Assembly (NCBI GenBank): GCA_963721305.1
Contig: CAVRIR010000006.1
Coordinates: 1 to 64,000, forward strand
DNA length: 64,000 nucleotides
Direction: 5' to 3'
From: DATAES01 sp963721305
GTDB lineage: Bacteria; Actinomycetota; Acidimicrobiia; Acidimicrobiales; JACDCH01
The notes under the pieces: generated by a model
Seen by the model: the letters and a program-made list of their open reading frames with translations, nothing else
The model's database searches: none
Told to the model about the DNA's origin: nothing
Shown here: positions 33,571-42,401 of the stretch, piece by piece
Position numbering within the stretch: the first letter of the stretch is position 1
Layout: each line of letters opens with the position of its first letter
Translations under genes and position numbers: made by a program

Positions 33571-34421
33571 TGCGCGACCAACTCCAGGTAGACGTCTTCG
33601 AGTGTTGGCGGGCTGACGTCCAGCTCGTCCAAGTCACTCTCGTCGTGTAGAAGCGACCGCAGCGTGGCGGCGACGTCGGAGGTCGTCACTGTTACTCGTT
33701 GACCCGCGGGTGATCGGTACGAGACGCGCGTCGGCGCGCGAACCAACCGCGCGAGCTCTGGCGCGGTGCCTGACCCGCGGATCTGACCCTTGCTGAGGAT
33801 GGCGACCCGGTCAGCGAGCCGCTCGGCCTCGTCGAGATAGTGAGTCGTCAGCATCACCGTCTTGCCGAGCGCAGTGAGATTCTCGATTGCCGACCAGCAT
33901 CGCCGGCGCGCTTCGGGGTCGAAGCCGGTCGTCGGTTCGTCCAAGTACACGAGTTCGGGATCTCCCGCCAGCGCGAGTGCGAAGTCGAGGCGGCGCCGCT
34001 GTCCACCGGACAGTCGCCTGACGAGTGACTGGGACTCCTCCCGGAGCTCCACGATGTCGAGGAGTTCGTCGCGGGGACGGGGAGACGGGTAGTACGCACG
34101 CCAGCAGTCGATCAGTTCGCCTACCCGCAGGTGCATCGGAAAGCCGCATTCCTGCAGCACGACACCGGTGCGGGTGCGGAGCTCACGATGATGGGTCCAC
34201 GGATCGAACCCGAGCACCCGGACGGTGCCGGTGCTCGGGTTGCGGTAGCCCTCGAGAATCTCGACGCAAGTCGTCTTCCCGGCGCCATTCGGCCCAAGGA
34301 GGGCGAACACCTCGCCACGCGCTACGGAAAGAGCGATGCCCTTGAGGACCTCACGGTCACCGTAGGACTTCCGCAGACCTTCGACCTCGATGACCGGCAA
34401 CCGATCTGCAGGAACACTCAC
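33567..34421 (-). CDS. ABC transporter ATP-binding protein
   Basis: 284 residues from GTG 34421. Walker A ALLGPNGAGKTTCVEILEGY, signature RLSGGQRRRLDFALALAG, Walker B LVYLDEPTTGFDPEARRRC and switch His in MLTTHYLDEAERL are present. The C-terminal domain ends TLEDVYLELVAQ. It pairs with the permease that overlaps it by four bases. Its start codon abuts the inverted repeat at 34424-34451, which also covers the divergent TetR promoter region. Confidence 0.92.
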   Translation of the reverse strand: MSVPADRLPVIEVEGLRKSYGDREVLKGIALSVARGEVFALLGPNGAGKTTCVEILEGYRNPSTGTVRVLGFDPWTHHRELRTRTGVVLQECGFPMHLRVGELIDCWRAYYPSPRPRDELLDIVELREESQSLVRRLSGGQRRRLDFALALAGDPELVYLDEPTTGFDPEARRRCWSAIENLTALGKTVMLTTHYLDEAERLADRVAILSKGQIRGSGTAPELARLVRAPTRVSYRSPAGQRVTVTTSDVAATLRSLLHDESDLDELDVSPPTLEDVYLELVAQ

Positions 34422-34423
34422 GT

Positions 34424-34451
34424 CACTAAGATACGATACTGTATCTAAGTG
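34424..34451. promoter_or_regulatory. TetR operator between exporter and regulator
   Basis: CACTAAGATAC (34424-34434), GATACT spacer, GTATCTAAGTG (34441-34451). The arms are inverted repeats with a single internal mismatch pair. The A/T-rich block lies exactly between the divergent start codons. This is the classic arrangement for a TetR protein that represses both itself and a drug exporter. Confidence 0.75.
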
Positions 34452-34466
34452 TCAAGGGTGTCTCTA

Positions 34467-35138
34467 ATGCAAGATGAGATGGTGGCAACCGAGAGATGGA
34501 CACAAGCGCGACGCCGGCAACACACACACGACCTGCTCCTCGATGCCGCCGAGGAGGTGTTCGCAGCGAGAGGTTTCGACGGCGCGTCCCTCGAAGAGAT
34601 CGCGGACACGGCCGGCTACACCCGTGGCGCGATCTACAAGCACTTCGGCAACAAGACCGACCTGTTCCTCGCGCTCAACACGCGGTTCAACGAGCGGTTC
34701 CTGCAGCTCCTCGAGGGCGCCGTCGAACCGGGAACGCCGCTCGACGAGATCGACCTCATCGCCATCGCGAAGCAGTGGCACGCTGCGCAATCTCAAGATC
34801 CGAAACAGTTCGCGCTCGGATTGGAGTTCAACCTGTTCGTCCTCCGTCATCCTGAGGAACGCGACCGAGTAGCTCGCCGGCGTCGCGAGCTCGCACAACT
34901 GATTGCGTCGTTCATCGAGACAGAGGCGAAACGGTTCGGTGAGACGCTGAAGATGCCGCCCATGACCATCGCCCGACTCGTCCTGGCAACCTCGGACGGA
35001 CTGCAACTCGCGGGATTCCTCGACGACGATGATGCCGAAGATCTGTACGTCCCGTTCCTCGAACTGCTCCTCGGCGTCTGGGAGCAACCGAATCACTCCC
35101 AGCAGCAGCGCACTCGCACCAAGAGAACATCGACCTGA
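34467..35138 (+). CDS. TetR-family regulator of ABC exporter
   Basis: 223 residues from ATG 34467 (MQDEMVATERWTQARRRQHT). A GTG 18 bases upstream is in frame but lies inside the operator, whereas aaggg at 34454 is well placed for 34467. The HTH is clear: LLLDAAEEVFAARGFDGASL, EEIADTAGYTRGAIYKHFGN. The ligand domain is a typical all-helical TetR C-terminus. Expected to repress the divergent ABC exporter until a toxic ligand is bound. Confidence 0.9.
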   Translation: MQDEMVATERWTQARRRQHTHDLLLDAAEEVFAARGFDGASLEEIADTAGYTRGAIYKHFGNKTDLFLALNTRFNERFLQLLEGAVEPGTPLDEIDLIAIAKQWHAAQSQDPKQFALGLEFNLFVLRHPEERDRVARRRRELAQLIASFIETEAKRFGETLKMPPMTIARLVLATSDGLQLAGFLDDDDAEDLYVPFLELLLGVWEQPNHSQQQRTRTKRTST

Positions 35139-35302
35139 AACTCGCGCTGACGCGTTGTGATTCCAACAACCGGCGTGTGGGTGATGAGGTGTGTGTGGTG
35201 GGCCACCGGCCCTGTGAGGGCGTCCCCGGTTGTTTGTGACACCGAGGTGATGACCGCATTTCCTCGTAGGCAGGTACTGGGCCCCTGCTCGCGGCTGTGG
35301 TG

Positions 35303-35320
35303 GCACACTGAACAGTGTGC
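35303..35320 (+). promoter_or_regulatory. Dyad over the Crp/Fnr start codon
   Basis: GCACACT-GAAC-AGTGTGC, a perfect 7-bp inverted repeat that overlaps the GTG start at 35317. A dyad of this form with a short spacer is compatible with self-regulation by the Crp/Fnr protein or with an RNA hairpin that hides the start. Confidence 0.45.
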
Positions 35321-36069
35321 GTCCGGTCTATGACGTGTTGGCAGGACTGACCCGGTCGTATCTGTTCGTGGACCTGACTGCGGAACAGCTCGGAGTTCTC
35401 GCGAGCTCCGTGACCACGCGCACGCTCGTGCGGGACGAGTGTCTGTGCTATCCGGGCGACCGAGCCGACGAGCTTTGGGTCGTTCTGTCGGGCGAGCTGA
35501 AGGCGTACGTCGTGGACGCCGAGGGCAACGAGGTGATCCACGCCGTCGTCGGACCGGGTATGACCACCGGGGAGCCCGGCTACTTCTCAGATGAACGCAC
35601 CCGGATCCTGTTCGTCGCTGCCACCAAGGCGTCGGCCGTGATCGTCCTCGGTCGCTGTCAGCTCGATCCGTTCATGGCGGACTACCCGGCGACCAAAGAC
35701 CGCGTGTTGGAGGCAGTAGCCACGAACTCGCGCTGGCAAACGGCGATGCTGTCGTCGGCGGCGCGGCGCCCGCTGCGAGATCGCCTCATCTTGAGGCTGC
35801 TCGAGCTGGTCGACACCAGTCCTGAGCGCAGAGCCGGGCAAGCGGTCACTCCGAAGATCTCGCAGTCGACGCTCGCGGGCATGATCGGCGTCAGTCGCGA
35901 GAACGTCAACCGTGCGCTCGCCGCGCTGGCCATCGACGGAGCGATCCGGCAAGAAGACGGGCGTTACGTGCTGATCGACGAGGACCGGCTGCGGCGCGAG
36001 ATGTCGAGAGACTGGCCACTGCCGGCCCGCCGCGAGCGACGCACGGAACCACCCGCAACTGCGTCGTAG
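35317..36069 (+). CDS. Crp/Fnr-family transcription regulator
   Basis: 250 residues from GTG 35317. The cyclic-nucleotide-like beta-roll (LFVDLTAEQLGVLASSVTTR, then LWVVLSGELKAYVVDAEGNE, VVGPGMTTGEPGYFSDERTR) is followed by the dimer helix and a winged HTH (KISQSTLAGMIGVSRENVNR; ALAALAIDGAIRQEDGRYVL). It has no N-terminal Cys cluster, so it is not an Fe-S FNR. Ligand unknown. It precedes the flavin oxidase gene by 108 bases. Confidence 0.88.
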   Translation: MRPVYDVLAGLTRSYLFVDLTAEQLGVLASSVTTRTLVRDECLCYPGDRADELWVVLSGELKAYVVDAEGNEVIHAVVGPGMTTGEPGYFSDERTRILFVAATKASAVIVLGRCQLDPFMADYPATKDRVLEAVATNSRWQTAMLSSAARRPLRDRLILRLLELVDTSPERRAGQAVTPKISQSTLAGMIGVSRENVNRALAALAIDGAIRQEDGRYVLIDEDRLRREMSRDWPLPARRERRTEPPATAS

Positions 36070-36110
36070 CTCTGACCACGTTGTGCTGTCACGTCATACC
36101 TCGGCAGTGA

Positions 36111-36130
36111 TCCTGCGTCATAGCGCAGGA
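36111..36130. terminator. Inverted repeat between crp-like and BBE genes
   Basis: TCCTGCG-N6-CGCAGGA, perfect 7-bp arms, 42 bases after the Crp/Fnr stop and 48 bases before the oxidase start. It could be a weak terminator or an operator for the downstream operon. Confidence 0.4.
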
Positions 36131-36177
36131 CGTGGCTCTCCTTCACACTTCCGGAAACGGCAACAGGGAGGGACGTG

Positions 36178-37566
36178 ATGTCCAGGACACAGACCGACCA
36201 GGTTGTTCGATCGTTCGCATCGACATTCAAGGGGACGGTGATCGCGCCCGACAGCCCTGACTACGACGCAGCTCGAGCCGTCTGGAACGGCAGCATCGAC
36301 GCGTTGCCCGCGCTGATCGCGCAATGCCGGACAGTCGACGACATCGTCACCGCGACGAGGTTGACACGCGCTGCAGGCCTCGCCCTCGCGGTGCGTGGCG
36401 GCGGGCACAGCGTCGCCGGTCTCAGCATCTGCGACGGAGGCGTCGTCGTCGACCTCTCAGCAATGCGCAACGTCGACGTCGACATCGACAGTCGCACGGC
36501 CACGGTCGAGCCCGGTGCGACCTGGGCCGACCTCGATGCGGCGACCGCAGCCCACGGTCTCGCCACGACGGGCGGCCTGATCTCGACTACCGGAGTCGCC
36601 GGCCTCACGCTCGGCGGCGGTATCGGCTGGCTGCAACGCAAATACGGACTTTCGTGCGACAACTTGGTCGGCGCCGAAGTCGTGACCGCCGATGGCGACG
36701 TGGTGACTGTCAGTGAGACCGAGCGGCCCGGGCTCCTGTGGGGTCTGCGGGGAGGCGGTGGCAACTTCGGGATCGTGTCGCGCTTCGAGTTCTCACTGCA
36801 CCCGGTGTCAACCATTCTGGGTGGCCTCATGCTGTTTCCGTTTGATCGGGCCGAGGAAGTCCTGACCGTCTTTCGCGACTGGGCTGCCAATGCGCCCGAC
36901 GAAGCCTCGATGCTCGCCTCGATCATGACGGCGCCACCGGAACCGTTCGTGCCGCCCGATCTCGTCGGTCAAAAGGCGGTCGCGATCCTCGGTTGCTGGT
37001 GCGGCGATCTCGATGCAGGTTCACGCGCCATCCAACCATTGCGCGCGCTCGGACCCTCGGCTGATGTCTTCGATCTGATGCCGTACGTCGCGCTGCAGAC
37101 CATGCTCGATGGCGGCGCACCGAAGGGACTTCGCAACTACTTCCGAGGCGGCTTCGTCAGAGACCTCGATGATCAGGTCATCAGCATTGCGCTCCGCGAA
37201 GGTGCTCGGATGCCGTCACCGATGTCGCAGATCCATTTTCACCAAATGGGTGGAGCGGTCGGAAGAGTGCTGCCGGACGCGAGCGCGTTCAGTGGTCGGC
37301 ACGCCGGCTACACCTACAACATCATCTCGACGTGGACCGACGCCATCGAAGACAAACGTCACATCGACGCCAACCGTCAGGTGGTCGCGGCGTTGCACCC
37401 CCTGTCGCTCGATGGCGAGTACGTGAACTTCGACGGCGACGCCGATGCCGGCGAAGTCCGCAAGCTCTACGGCGACCAACTCTATGACCGGCTGGCACGA
37501 CTCAAGCGGGAGTACGACCCGTCGAACCTGTTCAGCCGCAACCAGAACATCAGGCCGGCGCGCTGA
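36178..37566 (+). CDS. BBE-type FAD-linked oxidase
   Basis: 462 residues from ATG 36178, with ggaggga just upstream; a GTG directly before it is also possible. The PCMH FAD-binding domain shows LALAVRGGGHSVAGLSICDG, where His forms the covalent flavin link. YGLSCDNLVGAEVVTADGD supplies the Cys for a possible second linkage. The C-terminal BBE motif YGDQLYDRLARLKREYDPSN leading to NLFSRNQNI is complete. Such enzymes oxidise sugars, alcohols or alkaloid-like compounds with O2. The following TetR, VOC and enoyl-CoA hydratase genes suggest a catabolic or detoxification operon. Confidence 0.92.
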   Translation: MSRTQTDQVVRSFASTFKGTVIAPDSPDYDAARAVWNGSIDALPALIAQCRTVDDIVTATRLTRAAGLALAVRGGGHSVAGLSICDGGVVVDLSAMRNVDVDIDSRTATVEPGATWADLDAATAAHGLATTGGLISTTGVAGLTLGGGIGWLQRKYGLSCDNLVGAEVVTADGDVVTVSETERPGLLWGLRGGGGNFGIVSRFEFSLHPVSTILGGLMLFPFDRAEEVLTVFRDWAANAPDEASMLASIMTAPPEPFVPPDLVGQKAVAILGCWCGDLDAGSRAIQPLRALGPSADVFDLMPYVALQTMLDGGAPKGLRNYFRGGFVRDLDDQVISIALREGARMPSPMSQIHFHQMGGAVGRVLPDASAFSGRHAGYTYNIISTWTDAIEDKRHIDANRQVVAALHPLSLDGEYVNFDGDADAGEVRKLYGDQLYDRLARLKREYDPSNLFSRNQNIRPAR

Positions 37567-37571
37567 CCGCG

Positions 37572-37718
37572 TCCTGCCGGTTCCTCATCGTGAGCTGGGA
37601 CGGCGGCGGAAACGTTCCGCCGGCGTTGCACCTCGGTGCAGTCTTGGTCCAACAAGGTCATGCGGTTCGCCTCATCGGCTCGCAGTTCGTGAGCTCGGGC
37701 GCTGCCGAAGGCACATCC
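37572..37718 (+). pseudogene. Glycosyltransferase N-terminal remnant
   Basis: In frame ahead of the TetR gene is CRFLIVSWDGGGNVPPALHL followed by GAVLVQQGHAVRLIGSQF. The F-WDGGGN-PPAL...GH-V-LG pattern is the first ~40 residues of MGT/UGT-like glycosyltransferases. The rest of the enzyme is absent, and the frame runs straight into the TetR start at 37719. This is a deletion scar. Confidence 0.55.
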
Positions 37719-38325
37719 ATGTCGGACGAGTTGACTGGCCGCGAAGCCACCGAGGCACGGCTCGAGGAAACCGCTTTGGTGCTCATGCAGGAGCACGGCG
37801 TTCTGGCCGGGCTCAATCTCCGTGACGTTGCCGAGCGGGCCGGAGTCAACCGGGGACTCGTGTACCACTACTTCGGGTCGAGAGGAACACTTCTGCGCCG
37901 AGCGTTGCGGCGACGCGCCGAGGCGCAGTTGCGCCGCATCGACGCGCTCCGCGGACTTCCGTTCCAACGACGGATGCGGGAGTACCTCCAGGCGTCGATC
38001 GACAACGAAGCCGGCGTGCGGCTCTTCACGCTGCTGGTGCTCGATGGACCGAGCGTTTCCAGACCATGCCCGGCGCCGCCAATCCCGACAGGACCTGGCT
38101 CGCGACATCGAAGAGCACCTGGTCGATCCGGGAGTCGACCAGGTTGCACTCAACGCGTTGATCCCCGCCACCGTGTACGGCTACGTCGTCTACCGAGAGG
38201 CGTTCGCCGCCGAACTTGGTGTGTCGCTCGCGCGTCTCGACAAACGCGTGATCGACCTGTTCGAACATGTGCTCTCCTCGCTTCGCCCTGTCGACTCAGT
38301 CACACAGGAGGCCCGAACACCATGA
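37719..38325 (+). CDS. TetR-family regulator, frameshifted
   Basis: From ATG 37719 the HTH is clear: ETALVLMQEHGVLAGLNLRD, VAERAGVNRGLVYHYFGSRG. The frame is good to LFTLLVLDG (~38047) and ends well in another frame: ARDIEEHLVDPGVDQVALNA, YGYVVYREAFAAELGVSLAR, stopping at 38325. Between 38047 and 38100 all three frames carry plausible pieces, so there may be two indels. It overlaps the VOC gene by ATGA. Probably the regulator of the VOC/hydratase operon. Confidence 0.65.
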
Positions 38326-39062
38326 CCCCTCTGCCCCGATTGCGCCAGGTAGCGCTCGTCACTCACGATCGCGCCTTCGTCGAGAAGCAACTGCAAGCGA
38401 CCTTCGGCTGGACTACTCCGTTTCATGACCCTGGCGTCGGCCAGTTCGGCCTCGACAACGCGGTCTTCGCCGCGTCGGACACGTTCATCGAAGTCCTGTC
38501 ACCGGTTAGGCCCGACACCACCGCCGGCCGGTATCTGCAGCGCCGAGACGGAGACAGCGGCTACATGGCGATCTTCCAGGTCGAAGACGTCACAGCCGCC
38601 CGCGAGCGGATCGCGGGTGCGGGCATACGGACGGTCTGGCAGGCCGACCTTCCCGACATGGCCGGAACCCACCTGCATCCCAAGGACGTGCCAGGGGCGA
38701 TCGTCTCCATCGACTGGGCCGCCCCTCCAGGGTCGTGGCGCTGGGCTGGACCCGACTGGATCGGCCACGCCTCGCCTCATCAAGACGGCGGGATCTCCGG
38801 GTTGGTTGTCGAGGTGAAGGACCCAGCCACCGCGGCTGGTGTCTGGGCCTCAGCGCTTGGCGTCGAGGCCGCAAGTCACGGAGCCGGCGCGCGGATCGAT
38901 CTCACCGCCGCCGCTCAGGTCCTTCGCTTCGTACCCATCTCCTCCGAACGCGGCGAAGGCCTCACCGAGGTCACGCTCCGCGTCGACACAACAACCATCC
39001 CGAACATCCCGCCGACCTCCATCATCGGCGGAGTCCGCTTCACCACCGAGGCGGTTCGATGA
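38322..39062 (+). CDS. VOC (glyoxalase/bleomycin-resistance) family protein
   Basis: 246 residues from ATG 38322, with caggaggc upstream. Two betaalphabeta modules are visible: LRQVALVTHDRAFVEKQLQA and, in the second half, GGISGLVVEVKDPATAAGVW. AGTHLHPKDVPGAIVSIDWA supplies His residues for a metal site. Substrate unknown. Start and stop overlap the neighbours by four bases (ATGA), so TetR, VOC and hydratase are a coupled unit. Confidence 0.82.
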   Translation: MTPLPRLRQVALVTHDRAFVEKQLQATFGWTTPFHDPGVGQFGLDNAVFAASDTFIEVLSPVRPDTTAGRYLQRRDGDSGYMAIFQVEDVTAARERIAGAGIRTVWQADLPDMAGTHLHPKDVPGAIVSIDWAAPPGSWRWAGPDWIGHASPHQDGGISGLVVEVKDPATAAGVWASALGVEAASHGAGARIDLTAAAQVLRFVPISSERGEGLTEVTLRVDTTTIPNIPPTSIIGGVRFTTEAVR

Positions 39063-39880
39063 GCATCATCGACACCGACACCGAAGACCTGCTGGCCGAG
39101 ATCGACCAAGGCGTCGCACTGATCACCTTCAACCGGCCACAACACCGCAACGCATTCACCGTGCACGTACTCGATGAACTCGCCCGGCTGCTTGCCGATT
39201 TCGAGAGGAACGACGACGTCGGCTGCGTCGTGCTCACCGGCGCAGGCGGCGCATTCTGCGCAGGTGCCGACGTCACGCGGATGGCCGGCGGCAGGCTCGA
39301 CGGCGGTCAGAGCCGTTCAATCGATGACATCATCGAACGACAGCGGCACATCCAGATGGCGACGAGCGGCCAGTTGTGGTCGATGAGCAAGCCCACCATC
39401 GCGGCGATACCGGGCGCGGCTGCTGGCGCGGGCCTTGCGCTGGCATTGGCCTGCGACTTGCGCTACGCGGCCTCCGGTTCGGTGTTCACTACCGCGTTCG
39501 CCCGGATCGCGTTCTCGGGCGACTTCGGGGGAACGTGGTTCCTCAGTCGACTGGTAGGTAGCGCGAAGGCCAAGGAGCTGTATTTCTTCTCCGAGCGGTT
39601 CACCGCCGAAGACGCCGAACGTCTCGGCATCGTCAACGCGGTGTTCCCGCCCGACGAGCTCGAACCGGAAGTGACCGCGCGCGCCCGCCGTTTGGCCAAC
39701 GGCCCCAGAGTCGCGTTCCGCTACATGAAAGAGAACCTCAACCGTGCCCTGCAGGCTGACCTTCGGGACTGCATGGACATCGAGGCGACCCACCACAACC
39801 ACACCGGCCTCACCGAAGATCACCGCGAGGGCGCGCGTGCATTCGTGGAGAAACGGGAACCTCGATTTCTCGGGCGCTGA
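39059..39880 (+). CDS. Enoyl-CoA hydratase/isomerase family protein
   Basis: 273 residues. The crotonase fold is clear: GVALITFNRPQHRNAFTVHV, VVLTGAGGAFCAGADVTRMA (oxyanion hole), PTIAAIPGAAAGAGLALALA, and AFARIAFSGDFGGTWFLSRL, where a catalytic acid would lie. Reactions in the family include hydration of enoyl-CoA and isomerisation. With the VOC protein and BBE oxidase this suggests degradation of an acyl or aromatic compound. The gene ends next to the converging DUF6325-like gene. Confidence 0.9.
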   Translation: MSIIDTDTEDLLAEIDQGVALITFNRPQHRNAFTVHVLDELARLLADFERNDDVGCVVLTGAGGAFCAGADVTRMAGGRLDGGQSRSIDDIIERQRHIQMATSGQLWSMSKPTIAAIPGAAAGAGLALALACDLRYAASGSVFTTAFARIAFSGDFGGTWFLSRLVGSAKAKELYFFSERFTAEDAERLGIVNAVFPPDELEPEVTARARRLANGPRVAFRYMKENLNRALQADLRDCMDIEATHHNHTGLTEDHREGARAFVEKREPRFLGR

Positions 39881-40126
39881 CTAGCTCAGAACCCCACAAT
39901 CGGCCAGCGACTGTTGATCGAATCGCCTGACCCTGTCAGATTCGTGGTCGACGGTGCCGTCCTCCGCTTTGGTCAGGATCAACACATCGATGACGCGGAC
40001 CGTCCCCGCGTCGGTTAAGGCAAGGAGTTCCTGCGCCATCGCACCCGTGAAACTGCTCGCACCAGCGGGAAACTCGACGACGAGGTAGTCGACGGGACCG
40101 AGCTCATCCAACGACCGGCCAGTCAT
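39881..40126 (-). CDS. DUF6325-like protein, apparently shortened
   Basis: 81 residues from ATG 40126 (MTGRSLDELGPVDYLVVEFP); an upstream start adds 15 residues. The ASSFTGAMAQELLALTDAGT and VRVIDVLILTKAEDGTVDHE segments match the N-terminal half of DUF6325 proteins, which are usually ~140 residues and end in a Gly-rich half. Here the protein stops early with DQQSLADCGVLS. It is flanked by a 15-bp direct repeat (see findings), so the C-terminal half may have been lost by deletion. Confidence 0.55.
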   Translation of the reverse strand: MTGRSLDELGPVDYLVVEFPAGASSFTGAMAQELLALTDAGTVRVIDVLILTKAEDGTVDHESDRVRRFDQQSLADCGVLS

Positions 40127-40283
40127 CATTTGATCCGTTCGAGTTGTCGGCGACTGCGAAGAGGCTTGCACCCGTACCGCTCATGTGCAACTCAGGCAAG
40201 GGCCTGTCCTCACACGCCCAACAGGCAACGCGATTCGTCGGAGACTGTTGATCGAATGGTGCGCCGGTCGTAAGTTCGATGGA

Positions 40284-41649
40284 GTGGCGGATGAGCCGGA
40301 GCCGTCGCCAGAGTCCGATCCAGCGGCGATACTTCGAAGCAGGAACTTCGTCGTGCTCCTGGTGTTCGCCGCGGCGATCGGGATCATCGTTTCACTCGTC
40401 GGTTGGGCGTTCCTCGAGCTTGGTGCATCAACTTCAGGTTTGGGTGTTCCGCGATCTTCCGAACGGTCTCGGCCTCGATCCTGTTCCGACGTGGTGGCCG
40501 TTACCGGTGTGCGCGGTGGCCGGACTCCCTGTTGCGTATGCGATTACGCGATTGCCAGGGGGCGGCGGCCACCTCCCGGCCGCAGGTTTGCAACTCGGCA
40601 GCACCGAGTCGAACATGGTCCCTGGCATTGCTCTCGCCGGGCTGGCGACCCTGGGCCTCGGGCTCGTGCTCGGACCAGAAGCGCCACTGATCGCGATCGG
40701 ATCCGGCGTCGCCGTCACCACGGTCAAACTCGCGAAACGCGACGCGCCGCCAACGATGCTTCTCGTGCTCGGCGCAGCGGGGGCCTTCGCCGCGATCTCG
40801 GTGATCTTCGGCAGCCCGATCGTCGGAGCGGTCATCATCATCGAAGCCTCCGGCCTCGGTGGCGAGACGCTCCCGCTCATACTGATCCCAGGACTCATCG
40901 CCGGAGGAATCGGCTCGCTCGTCTTCATCGGGATGACGCACTGGACAGCGCTCAGCACCGCCGACTACACGCTCCCTCCGCTGCATCTCGCTCCGTTGGG
41001 CACACCGACGCCCGGTGAAATCGCGTGGAGCATTCTCATCGGGGTCGCAGCCGCGCTCGTGACGTACCCGATCCGCAAGGTAGGCCTAGGGACAGCGGCA
41101 CTCGTCACCCGGCGCGGGTTCCTTCTCATTCCACTCGCGGGCCTCACGGTCGCGCTCGTGGCGTTCGCGTACGCGCAAATCACCAGCGACAGTCCCAACG
41201 CAGTGCTCTTCTCAGGCCAGGAAGGGTTGGGGACTCTCGTCGGCCACGCCGCCGACCTCTCCGTCGGCACTCTCATCTACCTGACGCTGTTCAAGAGCGC
41301 CGCGTGGGCGATCTCACTCGGATCGTTCCGAGGAGGCCCGGCGTTCCCCGCATTGTTCATCGGCGCCGCAGGCGGCATCGCCTTGTCACACCTGCCTGGG
41401 CTGCCGTCATCGGTCGCCATCGCGGTCGGCATCGGGGCGATGTTCGTCGCGTTCCTGCGCCTACCTCTATCCGCCATCATCATCAGCGGCGCGCTGTGCG
41501 CGACCGCGGGTGCGGGAATCGCTCCCCTCATCATCGTCGGCGTCGCCGCCGCGTACCTTGCGACCCTCGCGATCGAGGGACGCCTCGGAGCCGCCGGCAA
41601 CTCCACCGAGCCGACCGACCCCGATCCGGGTACGCTGCGCACAGCCTGA
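40284..41649 (+). CDS. ClC-type chloride channel/transporter, one frameshift
   Basis: Start at GTG 40284 (VADEPEPSPESDPAAILRSR). The first helix, FVVLLVFAAAIGIIVSLVGW, is in one frame up to LEL at ~40425; the rest is in the next frame from VHQLQVWVFRDLP. One extra G restores 454 residues. Helices and signature loops follow: LVLGPEAPLIAIGSGV (GxExP filter, gating Glu kept), FGSPIVGAVIIIEASGLGG, and LGSFRGGPAFPALFIGAAGG. It lacks C-terminal CBS domains. Function: chloride or fluoride/proton exchange in the membrane. Confidence 0.85.
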
Positions 41650-41773
41650 CGTCAACGGGCGAGGCCACGCCAAAGTCGAGTCTGCGCAACGCCATGCCGA
41701 AGTGCGGTGGCGAACTCCGCGAACCCCGCGGAGCCGTCGACTGCAGTCACCCTGAGCAACTCGGGAGGCGGTC

Positions 41774-41962
41774 ATGTGGTTCGGCTTTGGAATCATCGGG
41801 CTCATCATTTGGATTGCGATTGCGTTCTGGCCCGCCCGGGTCGCGGCGCGAAAAGGGCACAGCTTCATCGGGTACTTCATCCTGAGCCTGTTCTTCTTCC
41901 CGCTCGCTCTGATCTTGGCGTACGTGACGAAGGACCGGCTCGGGACGTACGCGCGGGATTGA
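41774..41962 (+). CDS. Small two-helix membrane protein
   Basis: 62 residues with a good cgggaggcgg ribosome-binding site. The N-terminal helix WFGFGIIGLIIWIAIAFW is followed by PARVAARKGHSFIGYFILSL and FFFPLALILAYVTKDRL. The RVAARKGHSFxGYFILSLxFFPLALILAY pattern recurs in short actinobacterial proteins of unknown function, often near phospholipase-like or stress genes. Confidence 0.7.
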   Translation: MWFGFGIIGLIIWIAIAFWPARVAARKGHSFIGYFILSLFFFPLALILAYVTKDRLGTYARD

Positions 41963-41986
41963 AACCACCGGCCGTCCTGACCGATC

Positions 41987-42376
41987 ATGCGTCGACTCTG
42001 GGCCACGGTTCGGTTTCCCCCTCCCTACGAGGGTTCGATTCTCACTGGACGCCTCGACGGTTTCGTGTACCTCGTCGGCTGGATCGCCACCTTCGCGCAT
42101 CTCCTCTTGTGGGTCTTCGTGCTCGCACTCGGCCTCGGCACCCCCTGGCCGACCGTGTCAACGCTGGCGTCGGTTACGGCGACGCTGCTCTTGCTGACAA
42201 TCGTGATCGTGATCCACCGAAGAATCGGCCACCGCGGCAAGTTGCCGCGCAGCGTCGTGTGGCAGTGGTGGCTCGGCCCGTGGGACCCAGTCGGGCGTCT
42301 GGTGTGGCTGCCCGTCCGACTCCCTGAAGCCGTTCACGCTCTGTTCACTGACAAAACGGACGAGCAAAGCATCTGA
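41987..42376 (+). CDS. Membrane protein of unknown function
   Basis: 129 residues with two or three hydrophobic helices (FVYLVGWIATFAHLLLWVFV; TLASVTATLLLLTIVIVI). It is basic at both ends and ends DKTDEQSI. It lies 24 bases after the small membrane gene and 25 bases before DUF2252, so it probably shares their transcript. No family recognised. Confidence 0.6.
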   Translation: MRRLWATVRFPPPYEGSILTGRLDGFVYLVGWIATFAHLLLWVFVLALGLGTPWPTVSTLASVTATLLLLTIVIVIHRRIGHRGKLPRSVVWQWWLGPWDPVGRLVWLPVRLPEAVHALFTDKTDEQSI

Positions 42377-42401
42377 TCACCGCGCGAACAGGAGGTACGC
42401 G

